Shown piece after piece: positions 18,312 to 27,720 of a stretch of 64,000 bases of DNA. This DNA is from Ignavibacteria bacterium (GTDB lineage Bacteria; Bacteroidota; Ignavibacteria; Ignavibacteriales; Ignavibacteriaceae): NCBI GenBank assembly GCA_030693705.1, contig JAUYAB010000025.1, positions 62,001-126,000 of the forward strand. The letters run 5' to 3'. The position numbers were made by a program, and so were the translations under genes. Under the pieces are notes generated by a model. That model was not told the DNA's origin. It ran no database searches and worked only from the letters and a program-made list of their open reading frames with translations. Each line of letters begins with the position of its first letter. Position 1 is the first letter of the stretch.

Positions 18312-19568
18312 TTACCACCATTTAATAAACAGTTCTAATCTATTTTCATCATTATCTTGACTCAACATTATATCCCATCCATTTTTATTTTTGGTATCCA
18401 TCCACGTTCGACCAAGCCAAAAGTTCCGTTCACTAATCTCGCAGTCATCAGTTGCACTATATGGACCTCTGTTCGATTCATCATTTCCTAATATTTCATA
18501 TAAAGTATTAACACTAGATTTTACAATTGATGGATTGAATTCATCGGAAAAAAAAGTAAAAGATTTCGGTCCTTTTGGACGATCAATAATTTCCAAAGAA
18601 CTAAATATCCCTAATTCTTTTTGAGTCAATGTGTAAGAATATTTTTTCCAAATCTCATTTTTTGTCTCCTCCTCATTTTGGATATCTTCACTTTTTCCAT
18701 AATTGGATTTTGGATATTCAAGCAAGTTTTCTTGGAATAAACCAAGGATCTTGTTACGATAAACCGTTTCATCCAAATTATTTTTTTGTGAATCAACACT
18801 ATGTGCTGAATTGTCTTTGTTAATTTTAATGTTATGTGAAATTCTCGTTCCTAATCTAACATCCATAAAGTATTTTTTCCTTTTTAATTCCTTCCGCAAT
18901 TCAAAGTTTATACTCCTTGTTAAACCGTTTTCCTTTTGAATTCCTCCAATGTATTCACTAAAATTAAAATAGTTTTTTGTAAACCACCAACCATATTGAT
19001 AATAATTACCGGCACCACATACAAACGCCATAAAATTTATACCCTGCCCTATTAAGGACTCTCCCAAGGAATTTGACGAATTGATATCTTGGTCGCTTGG
19101 TGATAAAACAACATTTGTGTGATTATGAAATTCCAGAATCGTATCAACCTTGCCGTTTTGCACAAAGGAATTTATCATTCCCAAAGTTAAACTAGGGGTG
19201 ACAGATTGATTATCATTTCCCTTGTTCGTGTAAAAGGAAAAAACTTTTTTATCTTTTACAAATGCAAATATCACCCATTCGTGTTTTTTGTTTTTTAATA
19301 ATGCGGATGCAAAAGATGGGAAAACGCTGACTTTTTCATCAATGGAATAAAATTGACCGCCGATGTTTAATTTGGATTTGAATTCTTTATCAATTAAAAG
19401 TTGATTGTTCGAAAACCCCAAATCATTATGAATGTCCCAAAATCTTCTTGCAAGACCCAATTGTCCAACTTCATTGTCGGATAGCGTCTCAGAATTTGCC
19501 CAGAAATAAAAGAAATAAATGACTGGAATTAAAACCAAAAGGGTCAAGAAAATAACGGTAATATCCAT
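18312..19568 (-). CDS. Membrane-anchored JAMM/MPN-domain protein
   Basis: 418 residues. One transmembrane helix at 5-23 puts the remainder probably in the cytoplasm. A JAMM metal motif is complete: H148-x-H150, seven residues, S158-x2-D161 (HNHTNVVLSPSDQD), the same spacing as in RadC and JAB isopeptidases; Glu97 is a candidate for the upstream acid. Residues 200-418 are not recognised. JAMM domains cleave ubiquitin-like or other isopeptide bonds with zinc; RadC relatives have unclear function. No E1/E2 or ubiquitin-like gene is nearby, unlike Bil or type II CBASS loci. It precedes the SIR2-like gene in the same direction, so a two-gene system is likely. Confidence 0.75.
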   Translation of the reverse strand: MDITVIFLTLLVLIPVIYFFYFWANSETLSDNEVGQLGLARRFWDIHNDLGFSNNQLLIDKEFKSKLNIGGQFYSIDEKVSVFPSFASALLKNKKHEWVIFAFVKDKKVFSFYTNKGNDNQSVTPSLTLGMINSFVQNGKVDTILEFHNHTNVVLSPSDQDINSSNSLGESLIGQGINFMAFVCGAGNYYQYGWWFTKNYFNFSEYIGGIQKENGLTRSINFELRKELKRKKYFMDVRLGTRISHNIKINKDNSAHSVDSQKNNLDETVYRNKILGLFQENLLEYPKSNYGKSEDIQNEEETKNEIWKKYSYTLTQKELGIFSSLEIIDRPKGPKSFTFFSDEFNPSIVKSSVNTLYEILGNDESNRGPYSATDDCEISERNFWLGRTWMDTKNKNGWDIMLSQDNDENRLELFIKWW

Positions 19569-19625
19569 TGAAATCCTCGGGTTATAAAAATATATTTTGT
19601 AAAGCTATTATCTTTTTATGCTTAG

Positions 19626-19763
19626 TTGTCTGGAGAATATAAGAAAGGAGCGAGCAACACCCTGTTTGGTAATGTTTTAATATGGGACCCAAAAGAAGAA
19701 ATAGAGCCTCATGCTTTCTTAATTATCTCTACGAACAAACTTAGAAGTGTTTTTGGAGATTAG
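19626..19763 (+). pseudogene. Possible gene remnant at the island border
   Basis: A 45-codon open frame following a stop, without an ATG (TTG at 19626), reads like the C-terminal end of a globular protein (NVLIWDPKEEIEPHAF, LIISTNKLRSVFGD). It has no promoter or ribosome-binding site. It may be the tail of a gene disrupted when the neighbouring block arrived; equally it could be chance. Confidence 0.25.
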
Positions 19764-19800
19764 CAAGAAACGGGGAAAATTATTTTGGTAAAAAAATATT

Positions 19801-19940
19801 GAATTCCTATGGAATTCTAATATCTCCGTTATTCTTCTGTTACAAAGATTAAATCCCGAAGGGATTTTTTCTTAACACCATAGGTGTTAAATCTTTGTAA
19901 ATATGAATCCCGCCTTCAATTAACATTCCCATGGGGAATG
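19801..19940. repeat. Cluster of hairpins with a branched outer stem
   Basis: Four small hairpins: GAATTCC arms at 19801-19817, AAATCCC arms at 19851-19867, TTAACACC arms at 19872-19890, CATTCCC arms at 19924-19940. An outer 11-bp stem (TTACAAAGATT at 19840-19850 with AATCTTTGTAA at 19890-19900) encloses the middle two, giving a branched fold. No gene is visible in 19764-20049. It lies downstream of ispD and could act as a terminator region or be a dispersed structured repeat. Confidence 0.7.
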
Positions 19941-19957
19941 AATGTTTTTATTCCCCA

Positions 19958-20042
19958 CCGCTTGCTGCTGACTGCCTTCTGCCGACTGAAGACTGCCAAC
20001 TGCAAACTGCCCTCTGCCGACTGAAGATTGCCGACTGCAAAC
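19958..20042. repeat. Degenerate tandem repeat of about 10-11 bp
   Basis: Variants of CTGCCGACTGAAGACTGCCAA recur in tandem (units like ACTGCCnACTGnAAACTGC) up to the ispD stop codon. Boundary-type simple repeat; no function evident. Confidence 0.65.
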
Positions 20043-20049
20043 TGCTCTC

Positions 20050-20724
20050 TTACTTCAACATCCTCTTCAGCATTTCAAGATCATCTTTGGTGGTAATTTT
20101 AAAATTGAGCGGTGAGCCTTCGGAGAGATGAATTTTCTTTTTTGTTCTTTGAACGAGCATTGATTCGTCCGTTCCGACAAATTTTTCTTTCTTCGCTTTT
20201 TCAAAAGCAGAAAGCAACTGGTCGTAACGGAATATTTGCGGTGTTTGGACGTAATAAACTTGTGAGCGGTTAAGATAGGTATGTTCTCGGTTTGTCTTTT
20301 TTAAGAGCGTATCTTTTGCCTGCAAACAGACAAGCGCGTTGCCGTTTTTTTCCGCACAATGGATCGCATCAGCTAAAACTTTTTCCGGCAGCAACGGACG
20401 TGCGGCATCATGCACAATTACAAGATCGTTTTTGTTTAGGTCTGCAAAAATAAGCGCATTGTAAACGGAGTCTTGTCTCTCTTTTCCCCCTTCAACAATT
20501 ATTTGCAACTTTGTTAAGTTATATTTCTTCTGAAGTTTTATTATTCGCGGAAATTCTTCTTTACTTGCGGCAACAATAATTTCATCAACCTTTTTTGCTT
20601 TTTGAAAAACTTCCAGCGTGTGAGCGACAATTTCTTTTCCGTTTACTTTTAAGAATTGCTTCGGAGTAATTCCTCCGAATCTTTTTCCAATACCGGCGGC
20701 GGGAATGATTGCAACTATTTTCAT
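20050..20724 (-). CDS. ispD: 2-C-methyl-D-erythritol 4-phosphate cytidylyltransferase
   Basis: 224 residues from ATG 20724. Nucleotidyltransferase signature IIPAAGIGKRFGG at the start, QDSVYNAL, VHDAARPLLPEKV and TDESMLV near the end, as in IspD of the non-mevalonate isoprenoid pathway (CTP + MEP to CDP-ME). A longer frame to 20820 exists, but its extra residues include the translation of a GTTGAGG tandem repeat (20725-20752), so 20724 is the better start. Confidence 0.93.
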   Translation of the reverse strand: MKIVAIIPAAGIGKRFGGITPKQFLKVNGKEIVAHTLEVFQKAKKVDEIIVAASKEEFPRIIKLQKKYNLTKLQIIVEGGKERQDSVYNALIFADLNKNDLVIVHDAARPLLPEKVLADAIHCAEKNGNALVCLQAKDTLLKKTNREHTYLNRSQVYYVQTPQIFRYDQLLSAFEKAKKEKFVGTDESMLVQRTKKKIHLSEGSPLNFKITTKDDLEMLKRMLK

Positions 20725-20867
20725 GGTTGAGGGTTGAGGGTTGAGGGTTGATGGAAGAAGTGACATAGCTACTATTAAATTATTGTTTAGAAATTCCAAA
20801 ACACAAAACACAAATTCCAATTGTAATTTGTGTTTTGATGTTTGGATATTAACTTAAAAAACTCTTC

Positions 20868-21899
20868 TTAGATGATCAACATTGCATCACCGTAACTGAG
20901 GAACCGGTAATGATCTTTCAAAGCTTTTTTATATGCTTTTAATACAAACTCGATCTCTCCGAAAGCGGCAACCAGCATCATTAAAGTTGATTCGGGATAA
21001 TGGAAATTTGTAATCAATTTAGTGCCGATTTGAAATTCATAAGGAGGATAGATGAATTTATCTGTCCAGCCTTTATTTGCGCGTGCATAGCCATCTGCAG
21101 TTACGCTGCTTTCCAACGCGCGAACCGCGCTTGTGCCTACAACAAAAACATTCTTATGATTCTTCTTCGCTTTGTTGATGTGCTCGGCGGTGCTTAACGG
21201 AACTTCAAAATATTCAGAATGCATACGATGTTTTGTTAAGTCCTCAACTTCAACCGGTTGAAATGTTCCTAATCCGATATGAAGTAAAACGGGAACGATA
21301 TCAACACCTTTATTTTTGATCTTCTCCAGAAGTTTGGTTGTAAAGTGAAGACCTGCAGTTGGAGCAGCAACGGAGCCGTCCGTCTTAGCGTAAACGGTTT
21401 GATAATCTTCTTTATCAGCTTTTTCCGGTTCGCGTTTAATGTATGGAGGAAGCGGAGTGTGTCCGATTTTTTCAATCGATTTAAATACATCGGGTCTGTT
21501 AAAACGAACGGTTCTTCCGCGCGAAGTAGTGTTATCAATAACTTCGCAGAAGAGATCATCGTCAAAATAAATTTTGTTGCCTATCCTAACTTTGCGCGCA
21601 GGATCAACAATAACATCCCAGATCCATTCGCGGGTATTTAATTCGCGAAGAAGGAACACTTCAATTTTAGCATTTGTTTTTTCTTTTTTGCCGTACAAAC
21701 GAGCTTGAATAACGCGCGTATCGTTCAAGACAAGAACATCGCCTTCTTCCATATAGTCAACCACATGGGAAAAAGTTGTTTCTTCAATGGTTTGTGTCTC
21801 GCGATTCAACACCATCATTTGCGCTTTATCCCGCGGATGCAAAGGATATTTTGCGATGCTCGTTTTCGGTAAATTATAACTAAACTCTGATAACTTCAT
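20868..21899 (-). CDS. queA: S-adenosylmethionine:tRNA ribosyltransferase-isomerase
   Basis: 343 residues from ATG 21899 (MKLSEFSYNLP, the family's usual beginning; an ATG at 21935 would add 12 residues). Conserved KYPLHPRDKAQMMVL, VLNDTRVIQARL, VAAPTAGLHFT and NFHYPESTLMMLVAAF are seen. QueA transfers the ribosyl group of SAM to preQ1 in tRNA during queuosine synthesis. Confidence 0.96.
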   Translation of the reverse strand: MKLSEFSYNLPKTSIAKYPLHPRDKAQMMVLNRETQTIEETTFSHVVDYMEEGDVLVLNDTRVIQARLYGKKEKTNAKIEVFLLRELNTREWIWDVIVDPARKVRIGNKIYFDDDLFCEVIDNTTSRGRTVRFNRPDVFKSIEKIGHTPLPPYIKREPEKADKEDYQTVYAKTDGSVAAPTAGLHFTTKLLEKIKNKGVDIVPVLLHIGLGTFQPVEVEDLTKHRMHSEYFEVPLSTAEHINKAKKNHKNVFVVGTSAVRALESSVTADGYARANKGWTDKFIYPPYEFQIGTKLITNFHYPESTLMMLVAAFGEIEFVLKAYKKALKDHYRFLSYGDAMLII

Positions 21900-21934
21900 T
21901 TTCTTTAACCTTGTTAATTTGATATAACGGAGCA

Positions 21935-21961
21935 AGAATACTTTTTGTTCAAAAGTATTCT
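21935..21961. terminator. Strong hairpin between ppdK and queA
   Basis: AGAATACTTTT and AAAAGTATTCT pair over 11 bp around a 5-base loop. A smaller CCGCTTAAGCGG palindrome follows at 21977-21988. Neither has a clean U-tract on the minus strand, so attenuation or mRNA-end stabilisation between the two genes is as likely as termination. Confidence 0.5.
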
Positions 21962-21990
21962 CACTCTCATAAAGTCCCGCTTAAGCGGAA

Positions 21991-24768
21991 TTACTTTTTC
22001 TTTGAACCTTTTTTCTTGTGGTTCTTTTTCTTTTTGCTGTGCAATTCATGAACAACTGCGCGGGCAGCAGCCAAACGTGCGATCGGTACACGGAACGGTG
22101 AACAACTTACGTAGTTCAATCCGGTTCTGTGACAGAATTCTACTGAAGAAGGTTCGCCGCCATGTTCGCCGCAAATACCAACTTTAAGATCAGGACGAGT
22201 GCTTCTTCCTCTTTGTGTTCCGATCTCCAACAATTGACCAACACCTTCTTGATCAAGCGCTTCGAACGGATCAACCGGGAGAATTTCTTTTTCAACGTAC
22301 ATCGGTAAGAATTTTCCGGCGTCATCACGCGATAAACCAAATGTGGTTTGGGTTAGATCGTTTGTACCGAAGCTGAAGAATTCAGCGCGTTCTGCAATTT
22401 TATCTGCAACCAGGGCAGCGCGCGGTAATTCGATCATCGTTCCAACCAGGTAGTTGATCTTCACTTTCTTTTCAGCCATAACTTCCGAAGCAACTCTGCG
22501 TACTATGTCTTCTTGAAGTTTGAATTCAGTTAGTGTGCTCACCAACGGAATCATGATTTCAGTTTTTACTTTGAATCCTTCTTTCATGGCTTCTGCAGCG
22601 GCTTCAAATATCGCGCGCGCTTGCATTTCGGTAATTTCAGGATAGAAAATTCCAAGACGGCATCCTCTAAATCCAAGCATCGGATTGAATTCGTGTAAGC
22701 TCGCCATTTTTTCGTTGATCTTTTTAACGCTTACTTTCAACGCTTCCGAGAGTTCTTTAATTTCCGCATCGGTATGAGGTAAGAATTCGTGCAGCGGCGG
22801 ATCGAGTGTTCTAACCGTTACTGGATAACCTTTCATCGCTTTAAAGATTCCTTTAAAGTCTTCTCTTTGATAAGGAAGAAGTTCTGCCAACGCAGCTTTT
22901 CTTGCTTCGAGAGAATCTGAAAGGATCATTTTTCTCATTGAAAGAATTTTATTTTCGCCGAAGAACATATGTTCGGTACGGCAAAGTCCAATACCTTCAG
23001 CGCCGAAAGCGATCGCGTTTTCCGCTTGATCTGGTTGATCTGCGTTTGTTCTGATGCCTAATCTTCTATAAGAATCTGCCCAGTTCATCAAGCTGTTGTA
23101 AGTTTGAAATATCGGTGATTCTTTTGCGCTAAGTGTTTTAGTAATAAGAACCTGGATAACTTCCGAAGGTTTTGTTTCAAGTTTGCCTTCAATTACTTCT
23201 CCGGTAGAACCGTCGATTGAAAGATACTCGCCTTCTTTTACCACGATGTTTTTATTTTCAACACGAATGGTTCTTTCTTTATAATCAATCTTCAAAGTAC
23301 CGCAGCCGGCAACGCAAACTTTACCCATTTGGCGTGCAACAAGCGCAGCGTGAGAGGTCATACCGCCGCGAGCAGTTAAGATACCTTCGGCAGCGTTCAT
23401 TCCTTTAATGTCTTCAGGAGAAGTTTCAATACGAACAAGAATTACTTTATCTCCTTTAGCAGCCATTTCTTCAGCGTCCTGCGCGCTTAACGCAACTTTA
23501 CCTGAAGCAGCTCCAGGACCAGCGTTCAAGCCTTTCGCTAATAATCTTCCGGCGTCAATTGCTTTTTTCTTTTCAGTTAAATCGAAGATTGGTCTGAGCA
23601 ATTGGTTTAACTGATTTGGTTCGATGCGGAGAAGAGCTTCTTCTTTATCGATCAATTTTTCTTTAACCATATCAACAGCCATTTTAACGGCGGCGAATCC
23701 GGTTCTCTTACCAACGCGGCATTGGAGCATCCACAATTTGCCTTGTTGAATAGTGAATTCAACGTCCATCATATCTTTGTAATGTTTTTCAAGTTTCAAT
23801 CTGATGTTGTCGAGTTCTTTATAAAGACGTGCGTTATCTTTTTTCAATTCTGAAATAGGAAGCGGAGTTCTTGTTCCGGCAACCACGTCTTCGCCTTGAG
23901 CGTTGAAAAGATATTCACCGTAGAAAATATTTGTTCCCGCAGCAGGATCGCGTGTGAAGGCAACGCCTGTACCGGAATCTTCACCCATGTTTCCAAACAC
24001 CATCGATTGAACGTTAACCGCGGTTCCCCATGATTCAGGAATGCCGTTCAATTTTCTATAAACAATAGCTCTATCGTTCATCCATGAGCTGAACACCGCG
24101 CCAACAGCGCCCCAGAGTTGTTCTTCAGGATTTTCCGGGAAGGTGTGTCCGGTTTTCTTTTTGATCTCTGCTTTGAATTCAGCAACCAATTCTTTTAAAT
24201 CATCGGCAGTTAATTCAGTATCGAGTTTAACTCCGCGGAGTTCTTTCTTCGCGTCAAGAATTACTTCAAACGGATCGTGTTCGTGTTTGTCAACAGGTTT
24301 TAATCCGAGTACAACATCTCCGTACATTTGAACGAATCTTCTGTAAGAATCGTAAACAAAACGGGGATTGTTTGTTTTCTTGATTAACGCTGCAACGGTG
24401 GTGTCGTTCAAGCCAAGATTGAGGATCGTGTCCATCATTCCCGGCATAGAAGCGCGAGCGCCGGAGCGAACCGAAACGAGCAACGGATTTGTTGATGATC
24501 CAAAAGTTGCTTTCATTTCTTGCTCAACTTTTGAAAGAGCTTTTTTCACTTGCTCTTTTAATTCTTTCGGATAAGAATTTTTGTTCTCATAATATTGAGT
24601 ACAAACTTCAGTGGTAATTGTAAAACCTGCGGGAACCGGCAATCCGATGTTCACCATTTCTGCAAGGTTAGCGCCTTTACCGCCGAGCAATGCTTTCATT
24701 TCTGCTTTTCCATCAGCTTTCTTTCCGCCGAAGAAATAGACGTACTGATTTTTTTTTGATTTAGCCAT
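21991..24768 (-). CDS. ppdK: Pyruvate, phosphate dikinase
   Basis: 925 residues. Interconverts pyruvate, ATP and phosphate with phosphoenolpyruvate, AMP and pyrophosphate. Starts with the ATP-grasp region ([26 protein letters not shown]); the phospho-His is in [16 protein letters not shown]; the C-terminal PEP-binding barrel has [19 protein letters not shown] and [15 protein letters not shown] with GICGEHGG. Length exceeds the common ~875-890 partly because of a lysine-rich tail ([16 protein letters not shown]) that follows the conserved end of the fold. Confidence 0.97.
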   Translation of the reverse strand: MAKSKKNQYVYFFGGKKADGKAEMKALLGGKGANLAEMVNIGLPVPAGFTITTEVCTQYYENKNSYPKELKEQVKKALSKVEQEMKATFGSSTNPLLVSVRSGARASMPGMMDTILNLGLNDTTVAALIKKTNNPRFVYDSYRRFVQMYGDVVLGLKPVDKHEHDPFEVILDAKKELRGVKLDTELTADDLKELVAEFKAEIKKKTGHTFPENPEEQLWGAVGAVFSSWMNDRAIVYRKLNGIPESWGTAVNVQSMVFGNMGEDSGTGVAFTRDPAAGTNIFYGEYLFNAQGEDVVAGTRTPLPISELKKDNARLYKELDNIRLKLEKHYKDMMDVEFTIQQGKLWMLQCRVGKRTGFAAVKMAVDMVKEKLIDKEEALLRIEPNQLNQLLRPIFDLTEKKKAIDAGRLLAKGLNAGPGAASGKVALSAQDAEEMAAKGDKVILVRIETSPEDIKGMNAAEGILTARGGMTSHAALVARQMGKVCVAGCGTLKIDYKERTIRVENKNIVVKEGEYLSIDGSTGEVIEGKLETKPSEVIQVLITKTLSAKESPIFQTYNSLMNWADSYRRLGIRTNADQPDQAENAIAFGAEGIGLCRTEHMFFGENKILSMRKMILSDSLEARKAALAELLPYQREDFKGIFKAMKGYPVTVRTLDPPLHEFLPHTDAEIKELSEALKVSVKKINEKMASLHEFNPMLGFRGCRLGIFYPEITEMQARAIFEAAAEAMKEGFKVKTEIMIPLVSTLTEFKLQEDIVRRVASEVMAEKKVKINYLVGTMIELPRAALVADKIAERAEFFSFGTNDLTQTTFGLSRDDAGKFLPMYVEKEILPVDPFEALDQEGVGQLLEIGTQRGRSTRPDLKVGICGEHGGEPSSVEFCHRTGLNYVSCSPFRVPIARLAAARAVVHELHSKKKKNHKKKGSKKK

Positions 24769-24837
24769 AAGTAGGAAATCTCCTATGTTTATTTGTTGTT
24801 CTTTTTTAGATACTTTGAACCTGGAAGTATCAATTGA

Positions 24838-25920
24838 TTATTTCGTTTTTGGTTCACTAAGTTTTTTGAAAATTTCATTTGTAAATTCTTTTTCGTCGTC
24901 GAATTGTAATTCAATCTTTAAATAAAAGATGTCGATATCGTCAAGTTCTTTTTTGTACTGAATCAGTTTTACCGCGTCTTTCTGTGTGGTAATTACCGAG
25001 TGAACATTCGCGGCGTAAAACTGTTTCCGGATATTCTGAATGTCTTCCGGCGTGTAAAATTTATGATCGCGGAAGACCATCCGGTTCTCGGTATCAACAT
25101 TTAACTGCTCAAGCGCTTTAAAGAACGAGTGCGGATTCGCTATTCCGCTGATCACCAAACTTTTCTGTCCTTCAAATTCTTTCGATTCATAAAACATTTT
25201 CTTCTTTATGTCGAAAAATCCTTTTGCCGAATAACGAGCAGTAAAAACTTTTTTCGCTTCAAAATATTTTTGAAGCCGCATCGGAATTTCTTTCCGCTCT
25301 GAAAATTTTCTATTCAACACAATAATGTCGGCACGATCAGTCGAAGTAAAATCTTCGCGCAATAATCCGGTCGGTAAAAATGTTCTGCGCAAAGGACTCG
25401 CTTCTAATAAAAACCGCTGTTCAAATATTAAGATGTCTAAATCTCTAAATAACCACCGGTGCTGAAATGCATCGTCCAAAACAATCGTGTCAATTTCAAC
25501 CTTTGCCAGCAACTGTTTAGCGCCTTCAACGCGGCTTTCACAAACAGCAGCGGGAACAGAACATTCAAGAACAGTTTGATAAATTTCATCGCCACAATCT
25601 TCAACATTGGTCTTCAGTTCGTTGCCATCAGAGACGAAAAGAAATCCGGTTGATTTTCTTCCGTAACCACGACTTAACACAGCAACTTTTTTCTCTCTTT
25701 GCTTCATCAATTTTGTCAGATAAACAACCAGCGGAGTTTTCCCGCTTCCGCCAACGGTTAAATTACCAACGCTGATAACTGTTGCTTCAACTTTAGTTGA
25801 ATGAAAAATCTTTACGTCAAATAAAAAATTTCTGATGGCTGTAGTCAACGCATAAAAAGGAACCAGCGGCAGAGCCACCAATCGCAAACCATCTACTATT
25901 TTTCGTTTATTGAGCTTCAC
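24838..25920 (-). CDS. lpxK: Tetraacyldisaccharide 4'-kinase
   Basis: 360 residues. Adds the 4'-phosphate to the lipid A precursor at the inner membrane. Hydrophobic N-terminal helix (LVALPLVPFYALTTAI), Walker A NLTVGGSGKTP, the LSRGYGRK segment and DDAFQHRW are family signatures. It ends a cluster with the acyltransferase and lpxB, only 3 bp downstream of the former. Confidence 0.95.
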   Translation of the reverse strand: MKLNKRKIVDGLRLVALPLVPFYALTTAIRNFLFDVKIFHSTKVEATVISVGNLTVGGSGKTPLVVYLTKLMKQREKKVAVLSRGYGRKSTGFLFVSDGNELKTNVEDCGDEIYQTVLECSVPAAVCESRVEGAKQLLAKVEIDTIVLDDAFQHRWLFRDLDILIFEQRFLLEASPLRRTFLPTGLLREDFTSTDRADIIVLNRKFSERKEIPMRLQKYFEAKKVFTARYSAKGFFDIKKKMFYESKEFEGQKSLVISGIANPHSFFKALEQLNVDTENRMVFRDHKFYTPEDIQNIRKQFYAANVHSVITTQKDAVKLIQYKKELDDIDIFYLKIELQFDDEKEFTNEIFKKLSEPKTK

Positions 25921-25923
25921 TTC

Positions 25924-26586
25924 TTATTCCGAAAAATCCTGAGCGCGTTTTTGCAATTCATTTAATTTGTCCTCGCACTCAAAAATTATTTTTGAAGTTT
26001 CATCACGGGTTAAATTTTTATCTATCAAAATCGGTTCGGAATAAACCAACTGAACTTTTGAAAACGGTAACGGGACTTCAAAATTGTCCCAGCTATGTAA
26101 TTTTAATTTCGATTTATATCCTGCGCCAACCAACACTAACGGAACACCGCTTTTCTTTGCGGTTATCACGGCACCGGCTTTCATTTTGAAATTTGGTCCG
26201 CGCGGTCCATCGGGAGTAATGGCAACAGCACATTCATGTTTCGCGTGGTCTATCATAATTTGCAGCGCCACTTCACCACCTTTAGAGCTTGAGCCGCGAA
26301 CAACTTTATAATTCCACTTGCGTAATATTTTTGCAAGTAAATCGCCATCTTGACTTTGACTAATAATTGCAAGTAATTTCAAATTGCGGTGAGCGAACCA
26401 GGGAATTACCATCGTTCCATGCCAGAAAGCGAGAACGAAATTCTTCTTCTCTATTATAAGCGAATTAATAGATTCACTACCAATTGTTTGAATCCGCAAC
26501 GTTTTGCAGAGCGTTTGAATCAATATGTAAAGAACATAATTTCCGATAAACCGGAGAAAGCTTTGATACTGTTTTCTAAGCTTCAT
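25924..26586 (-). CDS. Lysophospholipid acyltransferase family protein (DUF374)
   Basis: 220 residues. The acyltransferase H-x4-D motif is degenerate (FWHGTMVIPWF), and the conserved TPDGPRGPNFKMKAGA block matches the DUF374/LPLAT subfamily found with lipid A genes. It overlaps lpxB by 11 bp and adjoins lpxK, so a late acyltransfer to lipid A is likely. It is shorter than LpxL/LpxM; identity as an LpxL substitute is inference. Confidence 0.85.
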   Translation of the reverse strand: MKLRKQYQSFLRFIGNYVLYILIQTLCKTLRIQTIGSESINSLIIEKKNFVLAFWHGTMVIPWFAHRNLKLLAIISQSQDGDLLAKILRKWNYKVVRGSSSKGGEVALQIMIDHAKHECAVAITPDGPRGPNFKMKAGAVITAKKSGVPLVLVGAGYKSKLKLHSWDNFEVPLPFSKVQLVYSEPILIDKNLTRDETSKIIFECEDKLNELQKRAQDFSE

Positions 26587-27718
26587 TGATTGATGCTATA
26601 ATTATTTCTGCGGCAGTTTTTGATGCATCTTTATTTCCGAGTACAACTTTCAGACTTTTTAATTTTTCTGATATGGTTTGATAAAGAGATGCGTCGCTTA
26701 AAAATTTGCTGCATTCATTTAGAATATTTTTTGTGTTCACTTCGTTTTGAATTAATTCCGGCACAACCGTTTCGCCGGCAATAATGTTTGCCAATCCGAT
26801 GTTGCTAAGCGTTATCAATTTTTTACCGATCAGATAGGTCAATGAACTTGTTTTATAAACAATCACCATAGGCAAACCGAATAACGCCGCTTCAAGAGTT
26901 GAAGTTCCCGATTTGATGATACCAAGTTTCGCATACTTAAAAAGTTCATACGATTTGTTTTTAACAACTTTATAATCTTTTTCACTGCTCAGGTTCTTAA
27001 ATGTTTTTTCATCAATGTTTGAAGAACAACCTACCACAACTTGTAAATTAAATTTTTTTGCTACCGCAATTGCTCCTTCAATAACAGAAGGAAATATTTT
27101 TGCAACTTCCTGAATTCTGCTTCCCGGCAGAACGAGTAAAATATCTTTTTGTACATCAAGATTATTTTTAGAGAAAAATTCATTCCGTTCGATAAACGAA
27201 TAGTTATTAATCCGTTCAATTAACGGATGTCCGACAAACGCTGCATCGACTCCCGCTTTTTTATAAAACGTTTCTTCAAACGGAAAAAGAACAAGCATTT
27301 TATTCACAAGTTTCTTGATCTTGTGAATGCGGTGCTTTCCCCAAGCCCAAATTTGCGGAGAGATGTAATAAATAATTTTTTGCTCCATCGCGTTTAGCTT
27401 TTTTGCAATGCTGAGATTGAAACCGGGATAATCTATCAACACACATGTTTGAATATTTTTTTCTTCAACAAGTTTCAATACATCGGTCTGGACTTTTTTA
27501 ATAAACGGTAAATGTTTTATCACTTCAACAAAACCGAGGAACGCCATTTTATTAATGTGATAGAGAAGCTGCATTCCTTCACTCTTCATTTCATCGCCGC
27601 CGATGCCATAAAACGAAAGTGCCGGATCAATTGCCTTCATCGCTTTTATTAATGCGGCTCCGTGTAAATCACCAGAGGCTTCACCGGCAAGAACCAATAT
27701 GTTTTTCGCTGGAGTCAT
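26576..27718 (-). CDS. lpxB: Lipid-A-disaccharide synthase
   Basis: 380 residues of the GT19 family. VLAGEASGDLHGA near the start, YGIGGDEMKSEGM, YYISPQIWAWGKHR, FVGHPL and KSGTSTLEAALFGLPMV are characteristic. Joins UDP-diacyl-glucosamine with lipid X. Abuts the methyltransferase gene upstream by 2 bp. Confidence 0.96.
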   Translation of the reverse strand: MTPAKNILVLAGEASGDLHGAALIKAMKAIDPALSFYGIGGDEMKSEGMQLLYHINKMAFLGFVEVIKHLPFIKKVQTDVLKLVEEKNIQTCVLIDYPGFNLSIAKKLNAMEQKIIYYISPQIWAWGKHRIHKIKKLVNKMLVLFPFEETFYKKAGVDAAFVGHPLIERINNYSFIERNEFFSKNNLDVQKDILLVLPGSRIQEVAKIFPSVIEGAIAVAKKFNLQVVVGCSSNIDEKTFKNLSSEKDYKVVKNKSYELFKYAKLGIIKSGTSTLEAALFGLPMVIVYKTSSLTYLIGKKLITLSNIGLANIIAGETVVPELIQNEVNTKNILNECSKFLSDASLYQTISEKLKSLKVVLGNKDASKTAAEIIIASINEA

Positions 27719-27720
27719 GG

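Noticed and set aside
19801-19940. CRISPR array
   Set aside because: The hairpins differ in sequence and no equal repeats with regular spacers exist. No cas genes are in the window.
20725-20820. 32-residue N-terminal extension of IspD
   Set aside because: It includes the translation of a GTTGAGG tandem repeat and lies before the conserved first strand MKIVAIIPAAG.
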